Shown here: in pieces, positions 1 to 8,534 of the stretch | How positions within the stretch are numbered: position 1 is the first letter of the stretch | How the letters are laid out: each line of letters begins with the position of its first letter | Assembly: GCA_963840075.1 (NCBI GenBank) | Contig: CAWIXS010000004.1 | Coordinates: forward strand, 1-64,000 | Origin: AWTP1-13 sp963840075 | GTDB lineage: Bacteria > Pseudomonadota > Alphaproteobacteria > Rhizobiales > Hyphomicrobiaceae | Length of the DNA stretch: 64,000 nt | Direction: 5' to 3' | Made by a program: the position numbers and the translations under genes | The notes under the pieces: model-generated | The model's input: only the letters and a program-made list of their open reading frames with translations | Told to the model about the DNA's origin: nothing | Database searches by the model: none

Positions 1-352
1 ACCGCGTGTGTTGCCCTTGCCGCCGAAATGCGCCGCCTCCCGTCGCCATCCCGCTCCTCGACCGGCGCCTTGAGCCACATCTTGATGAGGGCCAGGACGT
101 GCCGGTCGACGATGCGCCGGGCCACACACTGCATGAGGTCCCGGTGCGGAATGTTATCGAAGTACTTCGACAAATCGGCATCTACTACGTCAGTGTAGCC
201 CCGGACAGAGATGCCGGTGCACTTCCTTGACTGCGTCGACCGCGCCACGTGTGGGACGATAGCCGTACGCATCTGTCCTCGAAGTCGGCCTCGAAGATCG
301 GCTCGAGCACGAGCTTGGCGGCGGTCTGCACCACCCGGTCCCGGATGGTCGG
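1..352 (-). pseudogene. ltrA: Group II intron reverse transcriptase, central part with frameshifts
   Basis: This is the downstream half of the split maturase. Reading leftwards it encodes TIRDRVVQ and LEPIFEADFED in one frame, YGYRPTRGAVDAVKEVH in a second frame, and GYTDVVDADLSKYFDNIPH followed by MWLKAPVEE in a third. The window edge cuts within FGGKGNTRG, which is again in a shifted frame. These are successive RT-domain blocks in the right order, so at least three indels have occurred. The catalytic YADD box lies outside the window. The gene is clearly dead, independently of the element insertion. Confidence 0.85.
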
Positions 353-390
353 CACGATCGCATCGAACAGCACTGCTATCCAACGAGCCT

Positions 391-654
391 TTGGGCTCGG
401 CTGAGATCACTCATCCCTTCCATCCGCTGCGCGGCCAACGGTTCGCCGTCTTGAAGGTCCGACACGTTTCCGGCGTCGCGACCCTGAGCCTGCGCCATGC
501 CGAGCTCGGCAGTTTCGCCGTGCCGCAAGAATGGACCAACAGGGGCGCACCGGCGACAGAAGCGGGCGCGCTGATGATCGATGCCTTTGGTCTCGCGGAA
601 CTGTCGGCCATCGTGGATTTTCTCACCAGCAACTCGACAAGGATTGACCAGTGA
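391..654 (+). CDS. DUF5372-like protein of the recombinase element
   Basis: This is a small protein of about 87 residues containing EITHPFHPLRGQRF, LSLRHAELGSFAVP and EWT motifs. These match, from memory, the DUF5372 family that accompanies recombinase-type transposable elements. The molecular function is unknown. No ATG precedes the conserved block, so a TTG at 391 (just before GSAEITHPF) is the likeliest start. It is the first gene of the element, followed after about 50 bases by the DUF6788-like gene. Alternatively, translation could start slightly upstream within the left end of the element. Confidence 0.6.
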   Translation: MGSAEITHPFHPLRGQRFAVLKVRHVSGVATLSLRHAELGSFAVPQEWTNRGAPATEAGALMIDAFGLAELSAIVDFLTSNSTRIDQ

Positions 655-705
655 TTCGAACAATGAGAGAAGCGACGGACCAGTTAATGACGTGGCCCGA
701 TACTC

Positions 706-1041
706 ATGCGAGACGTGTCCTCAGCCGACCTGCGCAAACGTTGTCGCAAACTGCTCGCCGGCCTGCCTCCTCTGCAGCGCATCCTGCGCGGCTCCCTGGT
801 CGAGAGATTCAAGCGCTGCGGGCGGCCGGGCTGCCACTGCGCGGACGGCCGCGGACACGGCCCCAAGATCTACTTGTCGGTCAGCGTCTCGGGCGAACGG
901 CCGCAGATGGATTATGTGCCGAACGCCAGTCACGACGAGGTGCGCGAGCTCGTTGGCAACTTCAACAAGGTGCGCGAGGTGCTCAACGAGGTCTGCGCCA
1001 TCAACACCGAGCTATTGCGCCGCCGCGAGGATCTCGACTGA
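706..1041 (+). CDS. DUF6788-like protein of the recombinase element
   Basis: The 111-residue protein has RCGRPGCHCADGRGHGP near the middle, a Cys-rich motif suggesting a small zinc-binding fold, and KIYLSVSVSGERPQMDYVP after it. This pattern is typical of DUF6788 proteins found beside serine recombinases in transposon-like units. Its role in recombination (accessory or directionality factor) is inference only. Its stop codon is immediately followed by an ATG (1042) that opens a frame with about 45 plausible residues (LDLAKAGAIIASMVESYL) before it becomes an out-of-frame shadow of the recombinase. That piece may be a frameshifted tail or a very short extra gene. Confidence 0.65.
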   Translation: MRDVSSADLRKRCRKLLAGLPPLQRILRGSLVERFKRCGRPGCHCADGRGHGPKIYLSVSVSGERPQMDYVPNASHDEVRELVGNFNKVREVLNEVCAINTELLRRREDLD

Positions 1042-1156
1042 ATGGATCCGGCCATTGCCGCGCTGGATTTGGCGAAGGCGGGCGCCATCATCGCCAGCAT
1101 GGTCGAGTCCTATCTTTCTGCTGGCGCCCCGCCGCTGGATGCGAAGGGGGCACCGC

Positions 1157-3235
1157 ATGATGATGACGTCCAAGATCAGCGATCGGCACCTGTCGCGGAT
1201 GGCCTGTGTTTACATCCGCCAATCGACGGTGGCGCAGGTTCGCTTCAACCAGGAGAGCACCGAACGCCAGTACAATCTGGCAAGCAAGGCGCAGGCGCTC
1301 GGCTGGAGCCCGGAGCAGATCCGCATCCTCGACCGCGACCTCGGCCAGTCCGGTGCGCGGACGACCAAGCGCGAGGACTTCAAGACGCTGGTCAGCGATG
1401 TGGCGATGGGCAACGTGGGAGCCATCTTCTCGCTCGAAGCTTCCCGCCTCGCTCGCTCCAACCAGGACTGGCATCGTCTGCTCGAGCTGTGCGCCATCAC
1501 CAGCACGCTCGTCATCGACGAGGACGGTTGCTACGATCCGACCGAGTTCAACGACGGCCTCGTGCTCGGCATGAAGGGCACGTTCGCCCAGGCCGAGCTG
1601 CATATTATTCGCACGCGCCTGCACGGCGGCAAGCTCAACAAAGCACACAAGGGCGAGCTGCGCTTTCCGCTGCCGGTCGGCTTCGTTTGGGATGCCGACA
1701 AGATCGTGCTCGACCCCGATCAGGAAGTGCAGGGCGCGGTTCGCAGCGTTTTCGAGTTGTTCGAGAAGGAGGGCACCGCCTACGCCGTAGTGCAGCGTTT
1801 CAACGAGCTGGGCCTGCGCTTTCCCCGCCGCTCCTATGGTGGTGCCTGGGACGGCAAACTGCTGTGGGGACGCCTGACCCATTCCCGCGTGCTCGGCCTC
1901 CTGAAGAACCCGTCCTATGCCGGCCGATACGTGTTCGGACGCTACCAGTCCTGCAAGCAGATCGCGCCGACTGGAGAGATCAGCACCACGTCACGGCTGA
2001 TGCCGCAGGAGCAATGGCGGATCGTCATTCCCGATCATCATCCAGGTTACATCACCTGGGATCGGTTCCTCGCCAACAGTCAGCGCATGGCTGCGAACCG
2101 GACCAACAGCGAGGTGCTCGGCGGTCCGGCCCGCGAAGGGCTCTGCTTGTTGCAGGGCATGCTCGTGTGCGGCCATTGCGGCCGACGGCTCAGCGTCCGC
2201 TACACCGGCAATGGTGGCATCTATCCAATATACGAGTGCAACTGGCAGCAGCGCGAAGCCTTGATCCGCCACGCCCGCATGACGCTTCCTGCCAAGCCGC
2301 TCGATGCCGCCATTGCAGATCGCCTCCTCGCCGCCGTCACGCCGCTGACGATCCAGCTCGCGTTCACGGCACTGACCAGCCTGGAGGAGCGCGACCAATC
2401 CATCGGCGCACAATGGCGGCTGCGGATCGAGCGGGCACGCTACGAGGCCGATCTGGCTGAGCGGCGCTACGAGGCGGTCGACCCCGCCAACCGGCTGATC
2501 GCCAGCACGCTCGAGCAGCGCTGGAACGACGCGATGCAGCGGGTGATCGAACTTGAAGCCGAACTCGCCAACTTCGAGCGCAAAACGTTGCGTACGATCA
2601 CAGCCGACCAGAAGCAGCAGATTATCAAGCTGGCGAGCGACTTCCCGCGATTGTGGACCGCGTCGACAACCACGGCACGCGACCGGAAGCGCATGCTGCG
2701 GCTATTGATCAAGGACATCACTGTCGAGAAGGGGCCGGAGCCGAAGCGGCTCAGGTTGCAGATCCGCTGGCAAGGCGGCGCGACCGAGACGGTCGAGGTC
2801 GGACTGGCGCCAAGTCGCGCCGATGCTGTGCGCTATCGACCGGAGTTCGTCGCTCGTGTTGGAGATCTCGCCACGCGTCACGATGACGACGAGATCGCGA
2901 CCGAGCTCAACCGCAACGGACTGACAAGCTCCACCGGGAAGTCCTTCACCGCCAGCATGATCAGCTGGATCCGCTTCAAGCATTGCATCCCCGGCCCATC
3001 ACGTTCCCCTGGAACGCTCAGCGTCGCCGACGTGCGTGAGAAGTATGGCGTGAGCCACTGGGTGATCTACGACTGGATCGACAAGGGCGTTATCACGGCG
3101 CACAGGAGAAAACCCGGTCTACCCTACGCCATCACCATCACCGACGAGACCGATCGCAAGTTGCGCGACCTGGTTGCCAATTCCGCACGCATTGCCTCAT
3201 CTTCCCAAACCCGAACTGAGCAAGGTGCATTATGA
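1157..3235 (+). CDS. Large serine recombinase with C-terminal HTH
   Basis: The 692-residue protein starts at the first of three tandem ATGs. It has a resolvase-type catalytic domain (about residues 15-155) with the nucleophile Ser23 in YIRQSTVAQV and the LEASRLARS arginine block. A Recombinase domain follows (VRSVFELFEKEG, about 195-300), then a zinc ribbon (VCGHCGRRLSVRY ... YECN, about 335-370) and coiled-coil segments. The unusual part is the C-terminus: SVADVREKYGVSHWVIYDW resembles a MerR/excisionase-type winged HTH that reads like an independent DNA-binding domain. The protein presumably moves the 2.9-kb element. All catalytic motifs look intact. Confidence 0.9.
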   Translation: MMMTSKISDRHLSRMACVYIRQSTVAQVRFNQESTERQYNLASKAQALGWSPEQIRILDRDLGQSGARTTKREDFKTLVSDVAMGNVGAIFSLEASRLARSNQDWHRLLELCAITSTLVIDEDGCYDPTEFNDGLVLGMKGTFAQAELHIIRTRLHGGKLNKAHKGELRFPLPVGFVWDADKIVLDPDQEVQGAVRSVFELFEKEGTAYAVVQRFNELGLRFPRRSYGGAWDGKLLWGRLTHSRVLGLLKNPSYAGRYVFGRYQSCKQIAPTGEISTTSRLMPQEQWRIVIPDHHPGYITWDRFLANSQRMAANRTNSEVLGGPAREGLCLLQGMLVCGHCGRRLSVRYTGNGGIYPIYECNWQQREALIRHARMTLPAKPLDAAIADRLLAAVTPLTIQLAFTALTSLEERDQSIGAQWRLRIERARYEADLAERRYEAVDPANRLIASTLEQRWNDAMQRVIELEAELANFERKTLRTITADQKQQIIKLASDFPRLWTASTTTARDRKRMLRLLIKDITVEKGPEPKRLRLQIRWQGGATETVEVGLAPSRADAVRYRPEFVARVGDLATRHDDDEIATELNRNGLTSSTGKSFTASMISWIRFKHCIPGPSRSPGTLSVADVREKYGVSHWVIYDWIDKGVITAHRRKPGLPYAITITDETDRKLRDLVANSARIASSSQTRTEQGAL

Positions 3236-3244
3236 AGCCCGCAT

Positions 3245-3577
3245 CGGAATGCCGAGCGGTCGCTCGCCGCCATCCGCTTTCGGGATCATCACACGCCGCA
3301 CCGGATCGGGCCTGTACGTCTTCTTGACCAGGTCCTCGCGCAGGCCCGCCAGCCACGCTTCGACGCCGTCCTCCTCGATCTTCGCGAACGTCACCCCGTC
3401 GACGCCGGGTGCACCCGCATTGGCGCGGGCGAGCCGATAGGCGTGTTCGAGTATGTCGGCGCGACAGATCTTGTCGTACAGGACGTAGAAGCGAAAGGCG
3501 GGCTCCGCCTTCGCCTTGCAGTACAGCTTTCGCTGAAGGCTCCGGATTTTGTCAGGTGTTTCGAGGCTCATCGCCAA
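3245..3577 (-). pseudogene. ltrA: Group II intron reverse transcriptase/maturase, N-terminal part
   Basis: The 111 residues from Met 3577 carry the LtrA-type N-terminus: a DKI..ADILEHAYRLARANAGAPGVDG-like block split here as DILEHAY and GAPGVDG, then KADGGERPLGIP. The last of these is the conserved RT motif that should continue with T(I/V)RDR. It stops exactly at GIP, where the serine-recombinase element begins. The continuation (TIRDRV) is found at 349-332. Joining the two pieces gives an uninterrupted frame across the insertion site, so the gene was split by the insertion. The protein would be a multifunctional intron-encoded RT/maturase, but it is inactive here. Confidence 0.85.
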
Positions 3578-4060
3578 TCACCCTCACCTCACCATCTTGG
3601 AAAGCATGCCGGAAGTCGGGGCCCTTCGCTCCGCCGGCATTACCCGGCTTCGTCACTACTACGACCCCGTCCGACTCCCGCCGCCGGCCGCCACCTGACG
3701 TGACGTTGAGGCTTCTGCCTCGCCTGCGACGGGTCTCCCTCGTTACCCGAACCACCATGCGTGCGTGCCGTGCCCACTACCCCGGCGGATCGAAACGGGT
3801 GCATGTGTCGATTGCTTCCCCGTCTCACGCGGCCTTCCCCATTCTCTGGGTGGGTCGGCATCCGCATTGTCCTTTTCGAGGCCTGCTCAGGCTTCACTCG
3901 CGTTACGGCCCGCACGCTCGCTCGACCGCCCAAGGCGGCCTTTGTCACGGGGCTTCGACGGGGCCGGTTGCCCGGCCACGCCGCCCGTCAGCTACCAGCT
4001 CAATCGACAACTCGCTGGGTGGAACCCTCCTCCACAGGTGATTCGCGCCTTCGAGGCGCA
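3578..4060 (-). ncRNA. Group II intron RNA domains I-IV region
   Basis: This stretch of about 480 bases lies between the GTGCG intron start and the maturase ATG and has no credible protein gene. On the minus strand it begins GTGCGCCTCGAAGGCG, with an immediate local hairpin. It contains further GC-rich self-complementary tracts, as expected of intron domain I. Individual helices and exon-binding sites were not assigned by hand. Short open frames here in both strands look like composition artefacts. Confidence 0.5.
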
Positions 4061-4124
4061 CCAGAGAAGATCGACATCTGAAGCGAAGGGCGCCTGAGCG
4101 CGGTCGCTGTTCCCCATAGCGAAC

Positions 4125-5168
4125 GTGATCGGCGACGCAAGGACTGTCGCCGATTGCGTCGCGGCTTGCGTACAGGCCCGAAATCCACAGGCAGTGATGG
4201 CGGAGCGGTTCCGTCGCGGCCCGCGCATCCTCTATGTCTTCAGCAGTCGCGCGTACCACATGTGGCCCTTCAATACGAGAGCTGCCGCCATGGGCACGAC
4301 CGCCGACAGGATCGCCCGAAATGTAGCTGCCCAGGCGAGAGCGCCTGTTGTCGACTTGGCCGCTCACCGCTCGGCGAGGCAGCTGTTCAAGGAGGCGCAG
4401 ATCGATCGCGACGGTTTCGAGCGGCGAATCGCGAACGGCCTCGACCCCTGCTTTGCTGTCTACGCTCACGCTCAGGCAATGGTCTCCATCGCGGCCGAGC
4501 ACCTGTCGACGACCAAGGAGGCGCGGCAGTTCGCCCGTATCGTCGGCGAGGCCGAGGACACCTACATGCCGAGCTATCCGCCGATGAGCCCGGTGACGAC
4601 GAGCCACTTCGCCATGTGGTCGTTGTTCGATGTTCAGTTCGGGCAGAGCCGGGAGACCATCGGCACGTGTTTCCTGCGCATAGCAGAACTTACCGAAATG
4701 CCGGTCGAGTTGCGCACCACAGTCGCGACACTCCAGGCCTCCCGCCTGGGCATCTATGTGCATTGCGGCCATGAAGGGCGCTTCGTCCGGCTGCGCGAGA
4801 TCGGCACTGAAACAGCGGTCCTATGCCTGGTTCCCGCCGGCTACCGCGGCGACGTTGGCGAGGTCTGGCTTGCCCGCCTCCTGCCTCCGGCAACGGCGCT
4901 ATTCGGATATCACGTGGTCGCGACGACGCCATACATCGTGCGCGGCGGCGCGGAGGCTCAATGGCTTGCGTATCTCGAGCGGGAGCGGCAGCGGGTCGGC
5001 TCGAAAATCCCCGTGCGCAGGATGGATGCGACCAGCTACATCATGAAGCATGGCCCCAGTGCCAATCATTGGAACGAGTACATCTTCTGCGCCTACGCCG
5101 GGCACTGCAAAGAGGCGGTGTTCCTGACAGGCATTCCGGACATCAAAGAAAGTCTGCCGCACGCGTGA
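4125..5168 (+). CDS. Hypothetical protein upstream of DUF1186/SEC-C gene
   Basis: I do not recognise this family. The frame is open from a GTG at 4125 (347 aa); an ATG at 4290 gives 293 aa and begins MGTTADRIARN. The protein is soluble, with no signal peptide or membrane segment. Its middle is rich in aromatic and Met residues (MPSYPPMSPVTTSHFAMW), and a HCGHEGRF motif lies near residue 210. It is followed 58 bases later by the DUF1186/SEC-C gene in the same direction, so the two are probably co-transcribed. Its 5' flank is the group II intron insertion site, so the original promoter region may have been disturbed. The start is uncertain. Confidence 0.7.
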   Translation: MIGDARTVADCVAACVQARNPQAVMAERFRRGPRILYVFSSRAYHMWPFNTRAAAMGTTADRIARNVAAQARAPVVDLAAHRSARQLFKEAQIDRDGFERRIANGLDPCFAVYAHAQAMVSIAAEHLSTTKEARQFARIVGEAEDTYMPSYPPMSPVTTSHFAMWSLFDVQFGQSRETIGTCFLRIAELTEMPVELRTTVATLQASRLGIYVHCGHEGRFVRLREIGTETAVLCLVPAGYRGDVGEVWLARLLPPATALFGYHVVATTPYIVRGGAEAQWLAYLERERQRVGSKIPVRRMDATSYIMKHGPSANHWNEYIFCAYAGHCKEAVFLTGIPDIKESLPHA

Positions 5169-5226
5169 GAGGCAAGGAGCATCGGGCCAAGTCCCCGCTG
5201 GGTTCTATGCACCAGGAGGTCTCATC

Positions 5227-6129
5227 ATGGACGAGCATTCCATCCTCGCGGCCTTCAGCCAGGCGGACGGCCTTCCTCGCGCCGCGTTGCGCGCTGCGGC
5301 AGACGACCGTACGCGGCTTGCGCCGCGTTTCATCGCACTGATCGAAGAGTTTCTGACGCTGCCGCCAGCCGAGCGTCCGAAGCAGACGCCCTTCTTCTTC
5401 ATTTTCCACCTGCTCGGCGACTGGCGTGAGAAGGCGGCCTATCGAACCCTCGCGAAATTCCTGCGGCTGCCCGAGGAGCACTTGTGTCCAATCCTGGGCG
5501 ACGCCGTCACGTCGACGGTCAACCGTGTCATGGTGCAGGTGTTCGATGGCGATCCCGAGCCCCTGTTCGATGTAATCCGGGACAAGCACGCCTACGAGTT
5601 CGTCCGCTCTAGAATGTGTGATGCGTTGGCAACGCTCGTGCTTCAAGGCGACCTCGACCGCAAGCGGGCGGAAGTTTTCCTGCGCGACTGCTTTTCGAAC
5701 CTGCAACCGCAAGCAACCAACTATGCTTGGGTCGGTTGGATGGAGGCCATCGCAAAGCTCGGCCTCGAAGCTTACTCCGGGATCGTCGAGACTGCCTTCA
5801 AGCGCCAGTACATCGACCCTGGCGTCTGCGGATACAAGCATTTCCTCGAGGACTTGAACCGCGCAGCGACAGAGGAAGGCCGAGCGATGTGGCTGGCCGA
5901 TGACGACCTCAAACCGTTCGGTGACACAGTCGACGAGCTGTCGAAGTGGCATTGCTTCAAAGAAGAGCGCCTCAAACGAGCGCCGCGGCACCAAGTTCAG
6001 GCGCGTCCGTCAGCCGAGTGGCTCGACAATGGCCGCCGCAACCAGCCGATCCGCTCGACCAAGGTCGGCCGCAATATGTCTTGCCCCTGCGGGTCCGGCA
6101 AGAAATTCAAGAAGTGCTGCGCTGCATGA
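5227..6129 (+). CDS. DUF1186 domain protein with C-terminal SEC-C zinc motif
   Basis: The 300-residue protein has a helical N-terminal region typical of DUF1186 (FFIFHLLGDWREKAAYRTLA; then LPEEHLCPILGDAV). It ends in a perfect SEC-C zinc-binding motif (MSCPCGSGKKFKKCC), as in the C-terminus of SecA. SEC-C tails bind zinc and occur on many proteins of unknown function. An AGGAGG-like site (caccaggaggtct) just before the ATG supports this start. It follows the 4125 gene as a likely operon partner. Function is unknown, and no toxin or nuclease motif is visible. Confidence 0.85.
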   Translation: MDEHSILAAFSQADGLPRAALRAAADDRTRLAPRFIALIEEFLTLPPAERPKQTPFFFIFHLLGDWREKAAYRTLAKFLRLPEEHLCPILGDAVTSTVNRVMVQVFDGDPEPLFDVIRDKHAYEFVRSRMCDALATLVLQGDLDRKRAEVFLRDCFSNLQPQATNYAWVGWMEAIAKLGLEAYSGIVETAFKRQYIDPGVCGYKHFLEDLNRAATEEGRAMWLADDDLKPFGDTVDELSKWHCFKEERLKRAPRHQVQARPSAEWLDNGRRNQPIRSTKVGRNMSCPCGSGKKFKKCCAA

Positions 6130-6506
6130 ACTGTCGCTCTGGCAATCCAGGATCGAAAGCACGGCTCGGATCTGGCCATCGAGGTCGATGACGCAATGGC
6201 AGTTCGACATCTGATCCACTGACGCGATACCCCATCTAACGGACGTAGTCGGCGGCGCTGCCGGCGAGGCAGACCGTAGCAACGCCGATGTCCGCTTCTG
6301 TATAGCCGGGACGATGGGCAGGGGGTCGGACTCGGAGTCGACAGTCGCACTGATCTGAACCTTCCGTCGGTCGCCAGACGCAATGTGCCATACGCGGACA
6401 TTCGCTGAGGGGCCGCCGTTTGCTTAGCGGGCTAGATGTGACCCAGTGGGATCACGAGTACGACGAGGTGGTGCACGCCGAGCATTGGCGCGTGCAAATT
6501 TTGGCC

Positions 6507-6677
6507 TCAGCGAGCCAGAATCCGTTGAACGGCGAAGCGGTCGAGATCACCAATCGTCCTATCGCGGGACATGCCAACACGATACTTGTTCATGAAAGGC
6601 TCGTAGTAGTCTTTGTGATCAGGATGAAAATGATCGCTGAACATATCAAACCCAAGCGGCACCCAGGAATATGTCAT
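6507..6677 (-). CDS. Short hypothetical protein
   Basis: From Met 6677 the frame encodes 56 residues rich in acidic, aromatic and His residues (FDMFSDHFHPDHKDYYEPF), unlike the Arg/Pro/Ala noise usual for chance frames in GC-rich DNA. I do not recognise it. It may be the tail or head of a broken gene, since another plausible fragment (6725-7045) lies just upstream in the same direction in a different frame. Low confidence. Confidence 0.3.
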   Translation of the reverse strand: MTYSWVPLGFDMFSDHFHPDHKDYYEPFMNKYRVGMSRDRTIGDLDRFAVQRILAR

Positions 6678-6724
6678 GACGCATCTCCTCAAGATGGGCT
6701 GTTCGCGCACTTGATCATCGAAGT

Positions 6725-7045
6725 CTACCCCTCTGGGATCATGCCCCCTCGCGGCTCCGGCCTGCCTCGTAGATCGCGTCGATCAGCGACAGGGCACGCT
6801 CGGAAAGCGACATGGGGAAAACCTTCTTCGACGAAACCGATGAGCCGCCAATCGTCGGTAAACAACTGCTTGCTCAGCAGTGCTGAACTCCCGATTGATT
6901 TGCCGCCCCAGGTACTCCACAGCACCCCCGCCCACCGCGATAAATCAGGGCGATGGTGCCTACCAACAGTTGGCGCGTCACCGAGGGTTCTCTCTGCAAG
7001 AAGCAAATAGTCGCTTTGCTTGCGGATTAGGTTCACGTCGTTCAT
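6725..7045 (-). CDS. Short hypothetical protein or gene fragment
   Basis: A 106-residue frame with plausible stretches (MNDVNLIRKQSDYLLLAERTL; QLFTDDWRLIGFVEEGFPHV) but an Arg/Pro-rich end that suggests it runs out of its original frame. No family was recognised. It may be one piece of a decayed gene together with 6507-6677. Treat as tentative. Confidence 0.25.
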   Translation of the reverse strand: MNDVNLIRKQSDYLLLAERTLGDAPTVGRHHRPDLSRWAGVLWSTWGGKSIGSSALLSKQLFTDDWRLIGFVEEGFPHVAFRACPVADRRDLRGRPEPRGGMIPEG

Positions 7046-7675
7046 CAGAGATCCGGCGGACGGGCAGAAAATCTGGCGCCTCTTGCGGCGTGCCGTATCC
7101 GCGTTGAACGGTGTTTGAACGATGCTAATAGGAAATATTCAGTTACTGCACCTAGAAAAACACATTGCGTGGCCATCGGGCAACACGGAAGTTCCGGGTC
7201 AGACGCGTCGCACGCCAGCCATCAGCTGGAAGGAATTGTCCGAAACGTGACGGTGGATCAGATGCTTGCTCATATGAACGTTTCCTGGTCTGTCTCTCGA
7301 CCAATGAGCGATCCCCGGCGGCGCGATGACGGCCGCAGCCCCTTCAAATGCGGACGTCAAATGAGTCAGGGCCCCACGCGTTCGCTCAACCCGCCGTGAT
7401 GTCCGCTCCTGTGAAGGTTTTCGGACGCCTGCATGACCAGCCTATCCACACGCGCCGACGGCAGGCGTACGAAACAATGGACGAAATCGCGAGAGGGGGG
7501 CAACTACGGTGCAGCTGGCTCTACGACGGTTTGATCGGGTTGCCGACGCTGATGATGACGGATGGAACGTCGCGCCAGGAGGTTGAGGGGACCTTCAAGG
7601 GGGTGATGCCGTCGCCGGTTTGGACCAGCGGGCACCGCACACAACCCGAGCGTGCTGGCACAGATTTCGAGTGAA

Positions 7676-8434
7676 TTAGGGGAAAGTAGCTCTGGGGTCA
7701 CTTACGATTCCAATGACTTGAGCAAAACGGCAACACACGCGTTTCACCAGGAAGTTGTGAGCCGGATGGTGACCGATGCTGAAGGCCGGCAAAGGACGAA
7801 TGGCTGACGTGCACGGAACGACGCCCACGCGAAGCGCGTCCTGGCTCGGAGCCTCTCGCAAGACAGCGTTCCTCATGGCCTCACGCAAAGTAGAGGCTGG
7901 CGATCTCCGCCACCGGCTGAAGCATCGTAGCTCATGTTCAACGGTCGAAGAAGATTTGGCTGCTGCCACCGTAATGGATGGCTCTGCCCTCCCTGCTATC
8001 GAATCGATGCTCTCCAAAGTCGCAAACCCTTCAGCAGGGCACCCCGCGCAGCGGGCTATCGCGGTAGCGATTTCGGCTTCTGTATACGCTCTACCAACGT
8101 CGGTAATGCGATCTGCACCGACATTGCCTAGGCCACGGGCAAATTTCCTTGGTCCGCAGGTGCTACACCTGAAGGTGGGGTCAGGACGGACACCACCCAC
8201 TACGGTCATGGGCGGCGCCTGCCCAAGCTGCTCGTCGAGCCAGTCGTCGTGCGGCGACTTCACCTCGCAGAATCCGGCGAAGCCGCGCCAAGACAGCATG
8301 CGGAAGTCGAGGCGCGGCCCCTCGGGAGTCGCCTGGATCCGCTCCAGAATGATGCCAGCTGGTCCGGCTACCAGCTCCTCCACCAGCGCCAAGTCTTGGT
8401 CTTCGTTGGTTCTGTCCGCCATGTCGATCGCCAT
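7676..8434 (-). CDS. Hypothetical protein with possible PD-(D/E)XK-like start
   Basis: From Met 8434 the protein (252 aa) begins with a convincing block: DLALVEELVAGPAGIILER, LDFRMLSWRGFAGFCEVKSP, then HDDWLDEQL and RPDPTF. The D...EVK arrangement resembles a PD-(D/E)XK nuclease core. After RPDPTF the composition changes to Cys/Ser/Arg-rich sequence (RCSTCGPRKF), which may be a frameshifted tail. It lies downstream of another nuclease-like gene on the same strand (8535-8954), about 100 bases apart. Whether it is intact is unclear. Confidence 0.4.
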   Translation of the reverse strand: MAIDMADRTNEDQDLALVEELVAGPAGIILERIQATPEGPRLDFRMLSWRGFAGFCEVKSPHDDWLDEQLGQAPPMTVVGGVRPDPTFRCSTCGPRKFARGLGNVGADRITDVGRAYTEAEIATAIARCAGCPAEGFATLESIDSIAGRAEPSITVAAAKSSSTVEHELRCFSRWRRSPASTLREAMRNAVLREAPSQDALRVGVVPCTSAIRPLPAFSIGHHPAHNFLVKRVCCRFAQVIGIVSDPRATFP

Positions 8435-8534
8435 CGGCGCGACGCCATTGCCACGTGACGGTGCCGTGCATCGCGATTCGTCGGAGCCGTCCACAATGGT
8501 GACGAGGTTCGATCCTGGGCGCCAGCCAATGGGA

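Larger units (their letters stand above)
353..3247 (+). mobile_element. Serine-recombinase element inserted in the group II intron maturase
   Basis: This 2,895-bp unit carries three plus-strand genes: a DUF5372-like protein, a DUF6788-like protein and a large serine recombinase. Both boundaries share TCGG (349-352 and 3244-3247). Deleting 353-3247 rejoins the maturase reading frame as GIP-TIRDRV. The boundaries are therefore well fixed by the host gene. The shared TCGG could be a target duplication or a recombination core; serine recombinases usually exchange at a 2-bp core, which GG would fit. No long terminal inverted repeats are visible. Confidence 0.8.
1..4061 (-). mobile_element. Group II intron, 5' part, interrupted and truncated by window edge
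   Basis: Read on the minus strand, the intron appears to begin with the canonical GTGCG at 4061-4057. About 480 bases of structured, non-coding sequence (RNA domains I-IV) follow, then the LtrA-type maturase start at 3577. The 3' end (domains V/VI and the terminal AY) lies beyond base 1. A 2.9-kb recombinase element sits inside the maturase gene. The 5' boundary is inferred from the GTGCG motif and its distance to the open reading frame; no fold was computed. The host exon upstream is the region just before the 4125 gene, in antisense orientation. Confidence 0.7.
6130..7675. other. Gene-poor accessory stretch
   Basis: About 1.5 kb with only short, weak reading frames on both strands. Two minus-strand fragments (6507-6677 and 6725-7045) have a residue composition more protein-like than the others and are listed separately. 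Nothing else supports a gene, RNA or repeat. Base composition is somewhat lower in GC than the neighbouring core genes, consistent with relic DNA next to the mobile intron. Confidence 0.5.

Noticed and set aside
1042..2460. Second long protein overlapping the recombinase
   Set aside because: Only the first 45 or so residues look protein-like; the remainder is an out-of-frame translation of the recombinase gene.
7110..7675. Short plus-strand genes (94 and 108 codons)
   Set aside because: No domain, no good ribosome site and composition like non-coding DNA; nothing supports them as genes.
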